From Bacteroidaceae bacterium (GTDB taxonomy: Bacteria; Bacteroidota; Bacteroidia; Bacteroidales; Bacteroidaceae): 64,000 bases of DNA. The notes beneath the pieces are model-generated. The model was not told where the DNA came from. It saw only the letters and a list, made by a program, of their open reading frames with translations, and ran no database searches. Of the stretch, positions 8,805-17,615 are shown in pieces; the first letter of the stretch is position 1; every line of letters begins with the position of its first letter. The DNA is taken from positions 1-64,000 of the forward strand of contig JAFZDY010000052.1 of the NCBI GenBank assembly GCA_017560945.1. The letters are read 5' to 3'. Position numbers and translations under genes: made by a program.

Positions 8805-9106
8805 TCGATTACCTCCATTAGGGTTGAAAATGCCAATACCTTGTCCTTGAATACTTGCATCATCTCAGCATTCAACTCCATACCTTGTGCCGTGTGCCAT
8901 TGGTGCAGGGTGCGTGTGTCCTCCACTTCCCATTGAAGCGAGAAACACTCTGTGTCCTGCTCCTTGTGGCTGAGTATGCGAGTTAGGCGCGGAGTCTTGA
9001 GCAAGCCGTTTTCCTCGACTTGTGGCATATATACTTCGTGCAACCAGATGACAAAGTTTCGTGCATCGTCATTTTCTACTTGATACGTAGTGTTGTAAAT
9101 CAGCAT
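8801..9106 (-). CDS. DUF4286 family protein
   Basis: 101 residues from the ATG at 9106 ([19 protein letters not shown]). The frame stays open up to 9250, but that extension runs into the tRNA-Ala gene and adds a hydrophobic sequence with no family resemblance, so the internal Met is the start. The sequence ([55 protein letters not shown]) fits the DUF4286 family, small ferredoxin-like alpha/beta proteins of Bacteroidetes with no known function. It is coupled to ruvC through a 4-bp overlap. Confidence 0.8.
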   Translation of the reverse strand: MLIYNTTYQVENDDARNFVIWLHEVYMPQVEENGLLKTPRLTRILSHKEQDTECFSLQWEVEDTRTLHQWHTAQGMELNAEMMQVFKDKVLAFSTLMEVIE

Positions 9107-9204
9107 AACGAGAATCTTGTTTTTCCTGTCTATCAGGGTCAATATCAATATTGATAAAAAAAAGAGAAGCGGTATTTTAATTTCCAACTTCTCTTCGTCT
9201 TTTG

Positions 9205-9278
9205 TGGAGCATACGAGAGTCGAACTCGTTACCTCTTGACTGCCAGTCAAGCGCTCTAGCCAAGTGAGCTAATGCCCC
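9205..9278 (-). tRNA. tRNA-Ala (anticodon GGC)
   Basis: 74 nt. The acceptor arms GGGGCAT and ATGCTCC pair with G3-U70 wobble, the identity element of alanine tRNA. The anticodon stem CTTGA/TCAAG encloses the loop CTGGCAG (anticodon GGC), and the T-arm contains GTTCGACTC. CCA is not encoded. Confidence 0.95.
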
Positions 9279-9295
9279 ATTCTTTAATTGCGGTG

Positions 9296-9327
9296 CAAAG
9301 ATACGTCGTTTTTTTTGAACTTACAAA
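9296..9327 (-). promoter_or_regulatory. Promoter of tRNA-Ala
   Basis: On the minus strand TTTG (9327-9324), a 20-nt spacer, and TATCTTTG (9303-9296) form a full Bacteroidetes promoter ending 17 bp before the tRNA 5' end. Confidence 0.8.
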
Positions 9328-9419
9328 ATAATCGTAGAATATTTTACTAGTTTTTTGCTTGCCCTTACACCTTGTTAAAACGAGGGGAGGGATTGCATGA
9401 AATGTTTTTTTGTAGGTTA

Positions 9420-9435
9420 GGAAAATATATTTTCC
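9420..9435. promoter_or_regulatory. Perfect 16-bp palindrome in the 9279-9627 gap
   Basis: GGAAAATATATTTTCC is a perfect 16-bp palindrome about 115 bp upstream of the -7 element of the oxidoreductase gene. It could be an operator. The rest of the 350-bp gap holds the two promoters listed and nothing else I recognise. Confidence 0.4.
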
Positions 9436-9551
9436 CTACTGGCCAAAAAAAAATGTATGCTCAATGGCCGTCTTTGTACAAAAAATACATCATTTTGAGA
9501 CTTCTGCATTTTTCTTTCGGAGATTATGGAAAACTTCTCGTTTCTTTATTG

Positions 9552-9559
9552 TAACTTTG
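9552..9559 (+). promoter_or_regulatory. -7 element for the FAD oxidoreductase gene
   Basis: TAACTTTG matches TAnnTTTG, 68 bp before the start codon. No clear -33 TTTG. Confidence 0.5.
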
Positions 9560-9627
9560 CAAGCCATAAGAGAGGGGGAGGAATCGTACACTTCCACCTT
9601 CCTTAATGCATATACACCAAAGAGAGA

Positions 9628-11205
9628 ATGATACAGGAATACCAACTCCGCCTACTTCCGCAACAAGCGGTTAGTGAACAGGCTATTACGCAATACATTG
9701 CCCGTGAGAAGGGGCTGGATGCGCGCACCATCAAGGCCGTGCGTGTATTGAAACGCGGTATTGATGCTCGTCAACGCACCATCTATGTAAACTTGACCGT
9801 GAGGACTTTCATCAACGAAATGCCTCCAAAGGAGGACTTTACGCGCATCGACTATCCTAATGTCGAGGGTCGTCCACAGGTGGTAATCGTAGGAGCTGGC
9901 CCAGGTGGATTATTTGCAGCTCTTCGCTTGATAGAGTTGGGCCTTCGCCCAGTGGTGGTAGAGCGTGGAAAGGACGTTCATACACGTCGTACTGACATTG
10001 CACGCATCTCGCGCGAACATAAGGTGGATGCAGAGTCGAACTATAGTTTTGGCGAAGGTGGTGCAGGAGCATACTCCGATGGTAAACTCTTCACTCGTAG
10101 CAAGAAGCGCGGAAATGTGGACAAGATATTGAATGTCTTCTGCCAACATGGTGCAAGCACCTCCATACTCTCCGATGTACACCCTCATATTGGTACCGAT
10201 AAACTTCCGAAAGTAATTGAAAATATGCGCAATACCATCATACAGTGTGGTGGAGAGGTGCATTTTGAAACTCGTATGGATGCGCTCATTATTGAACACG
10301 ACGAGGTGAAGGGCATCATTACTCACACTGGGCGCGAGTTTATGGGACCTGTCATTTTGGCTACAGGACATTCTGCTCGCGACGTCTTCCGCTGGCTACA
10401 CACCAATGGGGTGACGCTGGAAGCCAAAGGGTTGGCCGTGGGTGTTCGCTTGGAGCACGAGGCACACTTGATTGATCAAATACGCTACCACAATAAGAAT
10501 GGACGAGGTAAATATCTTCCCGCGGCCGAGTATAGCTTTGTTGCCCAAGCAGGAGGTAGGGGAGTGTACAGCTTTTGTATGTGTCCAGGTGGATTTGTTG
10601 TACCTGCCGCTACAGGCCCCGAACAGGTGGTGGTTAATGGTATGTCGCCGAGTAATCGAGGTGGACGATGGAGTAATTCGGGTATGGTTGTAGAGATTCA
10701 TCCCGAGGATGTGATTCAAGAAACTCTCCTCCCTGAAGGTGCTCCTGCAGACGATGCTTTGGTGATGATGTATTTTCAAGAAAAAATGGAGCGCGAATGT
10801 TGGCTGGCTGGTGGTATGAGGCAGACAGCACCCGCGCAACGTATGGTGGATTTTACACGTCGTAAGTTGAGTTACGATCTTCCCAACACATCCTATTCTC
10901 CAGGGGTAGTCTCCTCTCCCTTGCACTTTTGGATGCCAAAGTTTATTACCGAACGTTTGTCGCAAGGTTTTCAACAATTTGATCGCATTTCTCGAGGCTT
11001 TCTCACCAATGACGCGGTGATGATAGGTGTAGAAACGCGAACATCATCTCCTGTACGCATAGTGCGCGACAGAGAAACCTTTCAACATGTAAAGATAAAA
11101 GGACTTTTCCCCTGTGGTGAAGGAGCTGGTTATGCGGGTGGCATTGTGAGTGCAGGTATGGATGGAGAACGATGCGCCGAGGCCGTTGCTTCTATGATGG
11201 GATGA
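9628..11205 (+). CDS. FAD-dependent oxidoreductase/dehydrogenase of unknown substrate
   Basis: 525 residues. An N-terminal ~85-residue domain (MIQEYQLRLLPQQAVSEQA ... RVLKRGIDARQRTIYVNLTV) precedes a Rossmann FAD-binding motif, VVIVGAGPGGLFAALRLIE (~residues 90-110). Further signatures are 'NYSFGEGGAGAYSDGKLFTR', the second FAD contact GPVILATGHSARDVF, and the C-terminal FPCGEGAGYAGGIVSAGMDG that closes the FAD site. The order matches the widespread cytosolic family annotated as FAD-dependent protein or NAD(FAD)-utilising dehydrogenase. No substrate is established and no membrane segment is seen. It is monocistronic and converges on a glycosyltransferase gene with only 28 bp between stops. 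Confidence 0.85.
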   Translation: MIQEYQLRLLPQQAVSEQAITQYIAREKGLDARTIKAVRVLKRGIDARQRTIYVNLTVRTFINEMPPKEDFTRIDYPNVEGRPQVVIVGAGPGGLFAALRLIELGLRPVVVERGKDVHTRRTDIARISREHKVDAESNYSFGEGGAGAYSDGKLFTRSKKRGNVDKILNVFCQHGASTSILSDVHPHIGTDKLPKVIENMRNTIIQCGGEVHFETRMDALIIEHDEVKGIITHTGREFMGPVILATGHSARDVFRWLHTNGVTLEAKGLAVGVRLEHEAHLIDQIRYHNKNGRGKYLPAAEYSFVAQAGGRGVYSFCMCPGGFVVPAATGPEQVVVNGMSPSNRGGRWSNSGMVVEIHPEDVIQETLLPEGAPADDALVMMYFQEKMERECWLAGGMRQTAPAQRMVDFTRRKLSYDLPNTSYSPGVVSSPLHFWMPKFITERLSQGFQQFDRISRGFLTNDAVMIGVETRTSSPVRIVRDRETFQHVKIKGLFPCGEGAGYAGGIVSAGMDGERCAEAVASMMG

Positions 11206-11233
11206 AATTTTCTTGATTAAAGCGTAAGTTTTG

Positions 11234-12388
11234 TTATTTGTGGGAATATGCTGAGGCATATAGATTTATCCATTCTTTCATTATCTCGCTTTGCTCAAAC
11301 TTATGTATGCTTGCATGAGCGTTTCTTCCCATATTGTACCTCAGCTCTTCATTCCTAATCAGTAGCCCTACTTTTGAAGCAAAGTCGACCAGATGGTTGG
11401 GTTTTATCAAGAATCCATTTCTTTCGTCACTGATAAGATCTTGAGGGCCGTAAGCAACATCGTATGCTACGCAAGGAAGGCTGAAGGACATGGCCTCCAT
11501 CAAGTGTTGACCCAGTTTGTCAAACTTACAAGTTTGGATAAATATGGCATATTTAGGATAGATTTCGCGTAGGTTATTCGGATAATCATAACACTGAATT
11601 GACCTACTCATGTGGTTCTTTTTTACTATCTCTTTGTATGACTCTATATTTCCATTTCCGTATAAATGCAATCGCCATTCAGGGTATTTCTTAGTTATCC
11701 TTTCCCACATGTCAATCACGTGGTCGAATCCTGAATCCGAAGCGTAATCGCCTATAGCTATGACCTTTTGGCTTTCACATTTTTCTCTTAAAATAGGGTA
11801 GTGCTCTAATGGATTTGGTATCGATACAATCCTCTTGAATCCTTTGCTCCATTCATGTTTCATCCTTTCGGAATTCACCACCAATATGCCGTGCTTTCCA
11901 ATCATCAGTTTCAAGTACATTAAGCGAAGTCGGATAGGCAATGTACTTATGAATGCAGAGGGTTTACGATTTGCAGGTTTTATGTAATCGTATTTGCTAT
12001 GGTATATCTCGTATATCTTTTGTCCACCACCTTTTATACTTGACAGGAAACAAAGTTCTTTTTCCATAGTAGATATGGTGGCAATGGGCCGAATCTTACG
12101 TAGTAGTTGGGTGAGCCGTTTTCTGTGTAGGTATAGTTTCTTAGTGTACAATACCATTCGTTTGATGGTATTTTCCTTTCTTAATTTTTCATAGTTGATG
12201 TCCAAGTTGATAACCTCTACTTTTGAGGACAATTCATTTCGGATTGGCTTTTTGTTTTTCTCTGTTAATATCAGGTATATCTTGTATTCCGAATTTTCTG
12301 CTAACCAATTTATTCTTTGGTAGAAAATTCGTCGAGTGTAATCGTTGTAATGTAAGGAGTCGGCCAAGAATACAAGCTTTTTATACAT
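11234..12388 (-). CDS. Group 1 (GT4-like) glycosyltransferase
   Basis: 384 residues with a GT-B fold pattern. The C-terminal half shows KVIAIGDYASDSGFDHVIDM (donor-domain start), WRLHLYGNGNIESYKEIV and IFIQTCKFDKLGQHLMEAMSF. It ends with the nucleotide-sugar-binding signature LPCVAYDVAYGPQDLISDER followed by NGFLI. This resembles GT4 enzymes that transfer hexoses to cell-surface glycans. There is no signal peptide. It lies 41 bp downstream of the GT2 gene on the same strand, so the two probably act in one lipopolysaccharide or capsule assembly. The two genes are more AT-rich than their neighbours and lack other polysaccharide genes beside them. Acceptor and sugar unknown. Confidence 0.85.
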   Translation of the reverse strand: MYKKLVFLADSLHYNDYTRRIFYQRINWLAENSEYKIYLILTEKNKKPIRNELSSKVEVINLDINYEKLRKENTIKRMVLYTKKLYLHRKRLTQLLRKIRPIATISTMEKELCFLSSIKGGGQKIYEIYHSKYDYIKPANRKPSAFISTLPIRLRLMYLKLMIGKHGILVVNSERMKHEWSKGFKRIVSIPNPLEHYPILREKCESQKVIAIGDYASDSGFDHVIDMWERITKKYPEWRLHLYGNGNIESYKEIVKKNHMSRSIQCYDYPNNLREIYPKYAIFIQTCKFDKLGQHLMEAMSFSLPCVAYDVAYGPQDLISDERNGFLIKPNHLVDFASKVGLLIRNEELRYNMGRNAHASIHKFEQSEIMKEWINLYASAYSHK

Positions 12389-12429
12389 AGTCTTTCGAGG
12401 TTAATGGCGTTGCAATGAAAGTGTGCTAT

Positions 12430-13398
12430 TTAACGTAGGAAATAAGAGAACTTATACCCATAACTGTCTAATTTTTGATGTTTCTTTAGCGAATAGTAGT
12501 TGAGCATTCCTGTAAACGTAGCGCGGAGTAAATCAACTCGTTTTTTTAGCAGACAGGAAAAAATATTTTCAGGTACCTTACAGAAAAGTAAATAGAGTTG
12601 TATGATGAAATATTCTCTTGGAGTCCTATTGCGATATGCGAACAAAAATCTATTGCGTGTAGCATAGAAAGCATCGATGGGTGCTTGAATTTCTGTTGAT
12701 TCTTTCCTTTTATGATAAATTGTACATTTGGGCTCGTACCACAAGTGATATCCACAGTGTTGTATGGTTAAACTCCAATCAAACTCATCAAAATATTTGA
12801 AGTACTGAGTTGGCAATCCACCCGTTTTATCGAACACCTCACGCTTTACCATCATGGCTGTACTATTCAAGTATGGGATTTCGGTAGGATTCAAGAAACT
12901 TTCGTCCATAAATTCTTCGTTTCCTATACAAATGTTATTCAATGTGTAGCGACTCAAAGGCGTATAGCCAGCGAATTTAACTAATTGATACTCATCTGTA
13001 TATCGTATTATAGGAGATACTCCTCCAATGGAATGGTCAGATTCGAGCCTTTCAATCATGCAGTGAATAGTGTTGTCCTTGACAATCGTGTCGTTATTCA
13101 AGAACAACAGGTACTTTCCATGTGCTATGGAGGCTCCTACGTTGTATCCTTGGGCAATGCCTGTATCCTTTTGGTCACGTATAGCTCGGATGAATGGATA
13201 TTTCTGAATCAATAGGGATAATTTGTTCGTGTCAGAAGCCTTGTCAACTACGATTATCTCGTATGTTAACCCACGTACATGGTCACGAACAGACTCTATC
13301 ATCTGACATGTGTCTTCAAACTCATTGTAGTTTACCGTTATGAATGAAACTACCATGAATTTGTTCGTAGCATGACATTTATCCTTGTTTTTATTCAT
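12430..13398 (-). CDS. Family 2 glycosyltransferase
   Basis: 322 residues with a GT-A fold. The N-terminal strand VVSFITVNYNEFEDTCQMIE is followed by YEIIVVDKASDTNK, YPFIRAIRDQKDTGIAQGYN, the metal/nucleotide site YLLFLNNDTIV, and the acceptor-site region YFKYFDEFDWSLTIQHCGYH with W and acidic residues. This is the rhamnosyl/galactofuranosyl-like GT2 type, inverting, cytoplasmic face. The Met at 13356 (MVVSFITVNYN) is an equally good start because family members normally begin there; the longer form adds 14 polar residues. Likely co-transcribed with the GT4 gene downstream. Confidence 0.85.
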   Translation of the reverse strand: MNKNKDKCHATNKFMVVSFITVNYNEFEDTCQMIESVRDHVRGLTYEIIVVDKASDTNKLSLLIQKYPFIRAIRDQKDTGIAQGYNVGASIAHGKYLLFLNNDTIVKDNTIHCMIERLESDHSIGGVSPIIRYTDEYQLVKFAGYTPLSRYTLNNICIGNEEFMDESFLNPTEIPYLNSTAMMVKREVFDKTGGLPTQYFKYFDEFDWSLTIQHCGYHLWYEPKCTIYHKRKESTEIQAPIDAFYATRNRFLFAYRNRTPREYFIIQLYLLFCKVPENIFSCLLKKRVDLLRATFTGMLNYYSLKKHQKLDSYGYKFSYFLR

Positions 13399-13428
13399 CT
13401 GTCAAAAACGAAAATTCCCATCGAGCAG

Positions 13429-13462
13429 CAAAGGTACGTGTTTTTTTATATACAACACCAAA
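13429..13462 (-). promoter_or_regulatory. Candidate promoter of the glycosyltransferase pair
   Basis: On the minus strand TTTG (13462-13459) and TACCTTTG (13436-13429) are separated by 22 nt, slightly longer than the usual 19-20. The rest of the 13399-13753 gap is AT-rich and holds nothing recognised beyond this and the xylR -7 element. Confidence 0.5.
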
Positions 13463-13721
13463 TTTCTATGAAAGTTTTTATAGTTAAATCATTCTTGTGT
13501 GACTCGTTTATATCGTATTTGCTTAAAAATGAGAATGCTAAGTATTCCTTCTTTTACCTGTGCTTAAGCCCTGTGTATGAGCAAAAATACCTTACCTTAT
13601 AATGTACAAGAAGGCGGTATTACATATCGTTCTCACTACGATATTTATCTCTCATGGGAATCAAAGTGTTATAATATGTAAAAATATGGTATACAAATGG
13701 TGAGAAGTTAAATAATTCTTT

Positions 13722-13729
13722 TATATTTG
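13722..13729 (+). promoter_or_regulatory. -7 element for the xylose regulator gene
   Basis: TATATTTG (TAnnTTTG) lies 24 bp before the start codon, placing the transcription start very near the gene. No -33 TTTG, which fits a regulated promoter. Confidence 0.5.
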
Positions 13730-13753
13730 CGCCCATAATACAGATGTAAGTTG

Positions 13754-14479
13754 ATGATGCAAGATAATCTAAATTGTTGCCGAGCCGTAAATCCTCATAT
13801 ATCAGTCGATTGTGTGCTGATTGGATTCGATGGTGAAAAGCTGAGCGTACTCTTGGTAAAGCGTCAAGGCGTGGTTGACAAGGATTTTTGCGACACCAAG
13901 TTACCTGGTAGCCTTATCTACATGGATGAAGACCTGGATGAGGCCGCGGAAAGAGTCTTGGGTGAGTTGACAGGATTGAAGGATATAAAGCTCGACCAGT
14001 TCAAGGCATTTGGAGACAAAGACCGCACGAAGAACCCCAAGGATGTCCTTTGGTTGGAAAGATTCCATAGCCTGGAGGCTCCTGTTGATCGGATAGTTTC
14101 TGTTGCCTACCTCTCGTTGCAAAAGGTGGATCGCAAGATGACTTTCCCTTCATACAAGTACGAGCCTTGTTGGATGTCAGTAAAGGAGGTTGATGAGTTG
14201 GCTTTCGACCATGCGCAGATTATCAAAGAGGCGCTGTTGTACATTCGCAATCGTGCAGAGTTGAATCCTACCTTCCTGTTCGCCTTATTGCCTAAGAAGT
14301 TTACGGCAGCACAGATGAGAAGACTCTTTGAATTGGTTTACGACAAGACTTTTGACGTGCGAAACTTTCACAAGCGCATTGCACAAATGCCATACGTGAT
14401 ACCGTTGGAGGAAAAGGAGAGGGGAGTGCCACACCGAGCTGCTCGGTACTACAAGTTCGATAAGAGCAAAGCTAAGTAG
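13754..14479 (+). CDS. xylR: Nudix-family transcriptional regulator of xylose use (XylR/NrtR type)
   Basis: 241 residues from the ATG at 13754; a second ATG follows directly. An N-terminal Nudix-fold domain (VDCVLIGFDGEKLSVLLVKR) is followed by a C-terminal winged helix (FTAAQMRRLFELVYDKTFDV, RNFHKRI, GVPHRAARYYKFD), the NrtR/AraR architecture. Aligned to Gx5Ex7REUxEExGU, the Nudix box keeps Glu, Arg, one Glu and GL. Ser replaces the first Gly, Val replaces the Glu after Arg, and Leu replaces the second Glu of the pair, in segment DLDEAAERVLGELTGL. It is thus probably a ligand sensor, not a hydrolase. Bacteroides control arabinose and xylose genes with proteins of this family; the adjacent xylB-xylA make xylose the likely regulon and xylose or a derivative the likely ligand. 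The operator was not identified. Confidence 0.8.
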   Translation: MMQDNLNCCRAVNPHISVDCVLIGFDGEKLSVLLVKRQGVVDKDFCDTKLPGSLIYMDEDLDEAAERVLGELTGLKDIKLDQFKAFGDKDRTKNPKDVLWLERFHSLEAPVDRIVSVAYLSLQKVDRKMTFPSYKYEPCWMSVKEVDELAFDHAQIIKEALLYIRNRAELNPTFLFALLPKKFTAAQMRRLFELVYDKTFDVRNFHKRIAQMPYVIPLEEKERGVPHRAARYYKFDKSKAK

Positions 14480-14504
14480 TAGGTTGAACCGACCTCATCC
14501 ATAT

Positions 14505-14528
14505 CCTGAGGCTACTTTAGCCTTGAGG
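14505..14528 (+). promoter_or_regulatory. Imperfect hairpin between xylR and xylB
   Basis: CCTGAGGCTA (14505-14514) and TAGCCTTGAGG (14518-14528) form an imperfect inverted repeat with a 3-nt loop in the 115-bp gap before xylB. There is no T tract, so an operator or leader structure is more likely than a terminator. Confidence 0.3.
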
Positions 14529-14594
14529 TGAATGATAGAGAGAAAAGAAAATTCAATTTTTAATACCAAAACAATAAAAAAGAAACAAAGTAGT

Positions 14595-16070
14595 ATGTAT
14601 TTATTAGGATTTGACATAGGAAGTTCTTCCGTAAAGGCAAGTTTGGTAAATGCTGATAACGGAAAGTGTGTTGCTTCGGCTTTCTATCCGAAGAGTGAGG
14701 CTCCCATCACTGCTATCCAACCCGGATGGGCTGAGCAGGATCCTGAGATGTGGTGGCAGAATTTGAAGTTGGCGTTGGCCGATGTAATGGCAACCTCTGG
14801 TGCCAAGGCTGACGAGGTAGATGCTATCGGTATCTCTTACCAGATGCACGGATTGGTGTGTGTGGATAAGGATCAGCAGGTACTTCGCCCCTCTATCATC
14901 TGGTGTGACTCACGTGCTGTACCTTTCGGTGAACAGGCTTTCAAGGAACTTGGTGAAGAGCAGTGCTTGAAGCACCTTTTGAACTCACCTGGTAACTTCA
15001 CCGCCTCTAAGTTGGCATGGGTGAAGAAGTATGAGCCCGAATTGTTCGAGCGTATCGACAAGATTATGCTCCCTGGTGACTACATTGCTATGCGTTTGAC
15101 TGGCGAGGTATGCACTACTGTATCTGGTCTTTCTGAAGGTATGCTTTGGGATTTCCAGAAGAATGATGTAGCTGACTTCTTGTTGGATTACTATGGCTTC
15201 AGCCGTTCAGTTATTCCTACCATCCGTCCTACATTCAGCGAACAAGGTCGTATGACCGCTAAGGCAGCTGCCGAGTTGGGATTGAAGGAAGGTACTCCTA
15301 TCACTTATCGTGCTGGTGACCAACCTAACAACGCTCTCTCATTGAACGTGTTCAATCCTGGTGAAATTGCTTCTACTGCAGGGACTTCAGGTGTGGTATA
15401 TGGCGTAAATGGTGTGACCGACTACGATCCACTTTCACGTGTTAACACCTTTGCTCACGTGAACCATACTGCTACTGATCCCCGTACTGGTGTGTTGCTC
15501 TGCATCAACGGTACAGGTATCCTTAACTCATGGATGAAGCGCAATGTGGCTCCCGAAGGAATCTCTTATGCCGACATGAATGATCTCGCTGCTCAAGCAC
15601 CTATCGGTAGTGCAGGTGTAAGCATCATGCCTTTCGGAAACGGTGCTGAACGTATGTTGCAGAACCGCGAGGTAGGTTGCTCAGTACACGGTATCAACTT
15701 CAATACTCATGGCAAGCACCACTTGATTCGTGCTGCACAGGAAGGTATCGTATTCTCATTCAAGTATGGTATCGAAATCATGCAAGGTATGGGTATGAAC
15801 ATCAGCAAGATTCATGCTGGACATGCAAATATGTTCCTTAGCCCTCTCTTCCGCGACACATTGGCAGGAGTGACAGGTGCAACCATCGAACTCTACGACA
15901 CCGACGGTTCAGTAGGTGCTGCTAAGGGTGCTGGTATGGGTGCTGGTATCTACAAGGACAACAACGAAGCATTCGCTACATTGGAGAAATTGCAGGTTAT
16001 CGAGCCCGTTGAAGCTGATCGTGCTGCATACGCTGAAGCATACGAACGTTGGAAATCTAATATTAAGTAA
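14595..16070 (+). CDS. xylB: Xylulokinase
   Basis: 491 residues. It phosphorylates D-xylulose to xylulose 5-phosphate with ATP, feeding the pentose phosphate pathway. FGGY-kinase signatures: MYLLGFDIGSSSVKASLVN (phosphate loop), GWAEQDPEMWWQNL, GISYQMHGLVCVD, IIWCDSRAVPF, GDYIAMRLTGEVCTTVSGLS, TAGTSGVVYGV, and the C-terminal GAAKGAGMGAGIY. The ATG at 14595 is chosen because the family begins at this strand; the upstream in-frame Met at 14532 would add 21 Lys/Asn-rich residues. Codon use is biased to highly expressed codons. It is 52 bp upstream of xylA and reads the same way. Confidence 0.95.
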   Translation: MYLLGFDIGSSSVKASLVNADNGKCVASAFYPKSEAPITAIQPGWAEQDPEMWWQNLKLALADVMATSGAKADEVDAIGISYQMHGLVCVDKDQQVLRPSIIWCDSRAVPFGEQAFKELGEEQCLKHLLNSPGNFTASKLAWVKKYEPELFERIDKIMLPGDYIAMRLTGEVCTTVSGLSEGMLWDFQKNDVADFLLDYYGFSRSVIPTIRPTFSEQGRMTAKAAAELGLKEGTPITYRAGDQPNNALSLNVFNPGEIASTAGTSGVVYGVNGVTDYDPLSRVNTFAHVNHTATDPRTGVLLCINGTGILNSWMKRNVAPEGISYADMNDLAAQAPIGSAGVSIMPFGNGAERMLQNREVGCSVHGINFNTHGKHHLIRAAQEGIVFSFKYGIEIMQGMGMNISKIHAGHANMFLSPLFRDTLAGVTGATIELYDTDGSVGAAKGAGMGAGIYKDNNEAFATLEKLQVIEPVEADRAAYAEAYERWKSNIK

Positions 16071-16122
16071 GATATAGATAGAAATCAATTTATTATTAAA
16101 CCCTTTTAAAATAAAATTAATT

Positions 16123-17439
16123 ATGGAAAAGAAAGTTTATTTCCCCGGAATTGAGAAGATTAAATTCGAAGGAAAAGAGAGCAAGAACCCCATGGCTTTC
16201 CGCTACTACGACGCTGAGAAGGTTGTAATGGGTAAGAAAATGAAGGATTGGTTGAAGTTCGCTATGGCTTGGTGGCACACTCTCTGTGCAGAAGGTGGTG
16301 ACCAGTTCGGTGGTGGTACTAAGAAGTTCCCTTGGAACACTGCAAGCGACGCTGTACAGGCTGCTAAGGATAAGGTAGACGCTGGTTTCGAGTTCATGCA
16401 GAAGATTGGTATCGAGTACTACTGCTTCCACGATATTGACCTCGTAAGCGAAGGATCAAGCATCGAAGAGTACGAAGCTAACTTGAAGGCTGTTGTTGCT
16501 TACTTGAAGGAAAAGCAGGCTGAAACTGGTATCAAGCTTTTGTGGGGTACTGCTAACGTATTCGGTCACGCTCGTTATATGAACGGTGCTGCTACTAACC
16601 CTGAGTTCGACGTTGTTGCTCGTGCTGCTGTTCAGGTTAAGAACGCTATCGACGCTACTATCGAGTTGGGTGGTTCTAACTATGTATTCTGGGGTGGTCG
16701 CGAAGGTTACATGAGCCTCCTCAACACTGACCAGAAGCGTGAGAAGGAACACCTCGCTAAGATGTTGACTCTTGCTCGTGACTATGCACGTTCTAAGGGA
16801 TTCACTGGTACATTCCTCATCGAGCCGAAGCCCATGGAGCCTTCTAAGCACCAGTACGATGTAGATACTGAAACTGTTATCGGCTTCCTCAAGGCTCACG
16901 GTTTGGAGAACGACTTCAAGGTGAACATCGAGGTTAACCACGCTACTCTCGCTGGCCACACATTCGAGCACGAATTGGCAGTAGCTGTTGATAACAACAT
17001 GTTGGGTTCTATCGACGCTAACCGTGGTGACTACCAGAATGGTTGGGATACTGACCAGTTCCCCATCGACAACTACGAACTCATCCAGGCTATGATTCAC
17101 GTAATCCGCAACGGTGGTTTCGGTAATGGTGGTACAAACTTCGACGCTAAGACTCGTCGTAACTCTACTGACTTGGAGGATATCTTCATTGCTCACATCG
17201 CTGGTATGGATGCTATGGCTCGTGCCCTCGAAAGCGCTGCTGCTCTCCTCGAAGAAAGCCCCTACAAGAAGATGTTGGCTGACCGTTATGCTTCATTCGA
17301 CGCTGGTAAGGGTAAGGAGTTCGAAGAAGGTAAGCTCAACCTCGAAGACCTCGTTGCATACGCTAAGACTGTAGGTGAACCCAAGCAGGTAAGCGGTAAG
17401 CAGGAGTTGTACGAAGCTATCTTGAACATGTACGCATAA
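16123..17439 (+). CDS. xylA: Xylose isomerase
   Basis: 438 residues. It interconverts D-xylose and D-xylulose, the first step of the pathway completed by XylB. It is of the long (class II) type: [20 protein letters not shown], the catalytic His region [22 protein letters not shown], the metal ligands in [30 protein letters not shown] and the terminal site [10 protein letters not shown]. The Bacteroides enzymes of this class are used in xylose-fermenting yeast. Strong codon bias (GCT, GGT, AAG) indicates high expression. No xylose transporter follows: a strong terminator closes the operon. Confidence 0.97.
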   Translation: MEKKVYFPGIEKIKFEGKESKNPMAFRYYDAEKVVMGKKMKDWLKFAMAWWHTLCAEGGDQFGGGTKKFPWNTASDAVQAAKDKVDAGFEFMQKIGIEYYCFHDIDLVSEGSSIEEYEANLKAVVAYLKEKQAETGIKLLWGTANVFGHARYMNGAATNPEFDVVARAAVQVKNAIDATIELGGSNYVFWGGREGYMSLLNTDQKREKEHLAKMLTLARDYARSKGFTGTFLIEPKPMEPSKHQYDVDTETVIGFLKAHGLENDFKVNIEVNHATLAGHTFEHELAVAVDNNMLGSIDANRGDYQNGWDTDQFPIDNYELIQAMIHVIRNGGFGNGGTNFDAKTRRNSTDLEDIFIAHIAGMDAMARALESAAALLEESPYKKMLADRYASFDAGKGKEFEEGKLNLEDLVAYAKTVGEPKQVSGKQELYEAILNMYA

Positions 17440-17492
17440 TTTTGGCTGTACATAAGTTAAGACTATGTTTCTAAGCATATAAATGCTATACT

Positions 17493-17526
17493 GAGGGAAT
17501 ACATTTCTGTATTCCCTCTTTTTTTT
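17493..17526 (+). terminator. Terminator of the xylose operon
   Basis: A perfect 11-bp stem, GAGGGAATACA / TGTATTCCCTC, with a TTTC loop is followed by eight T residues. Confidence 0.9.
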
Positions 17527-17567
17527 GAAAAATTCCCAAATATTACCTTAATATTGAATTTATTCAT

Positions 17568-17575
17568 TACTTTTG
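17568..17575 (+). promoter_or_regulatory. -7 element for manC
   Basis: TACTTTTG fits TAnnTTTG, 40 bp upstream of manC. No -33 TTTG at the usual distance. Confidence 0.5.
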
Positions 17576-17615
17576 CAACTTAAATTTGTTAGAATATAAA
17601 GTTGTGTAACGAAAT

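Noticed and set aside
9107..9250. Longer N-terminus for the DUF4286 protein
   Set aside because: The extension reads through the 3' half of tRNA-Ala and adds an unrelated hydrophobic segment; the internal ATG at 9106 fits the family.
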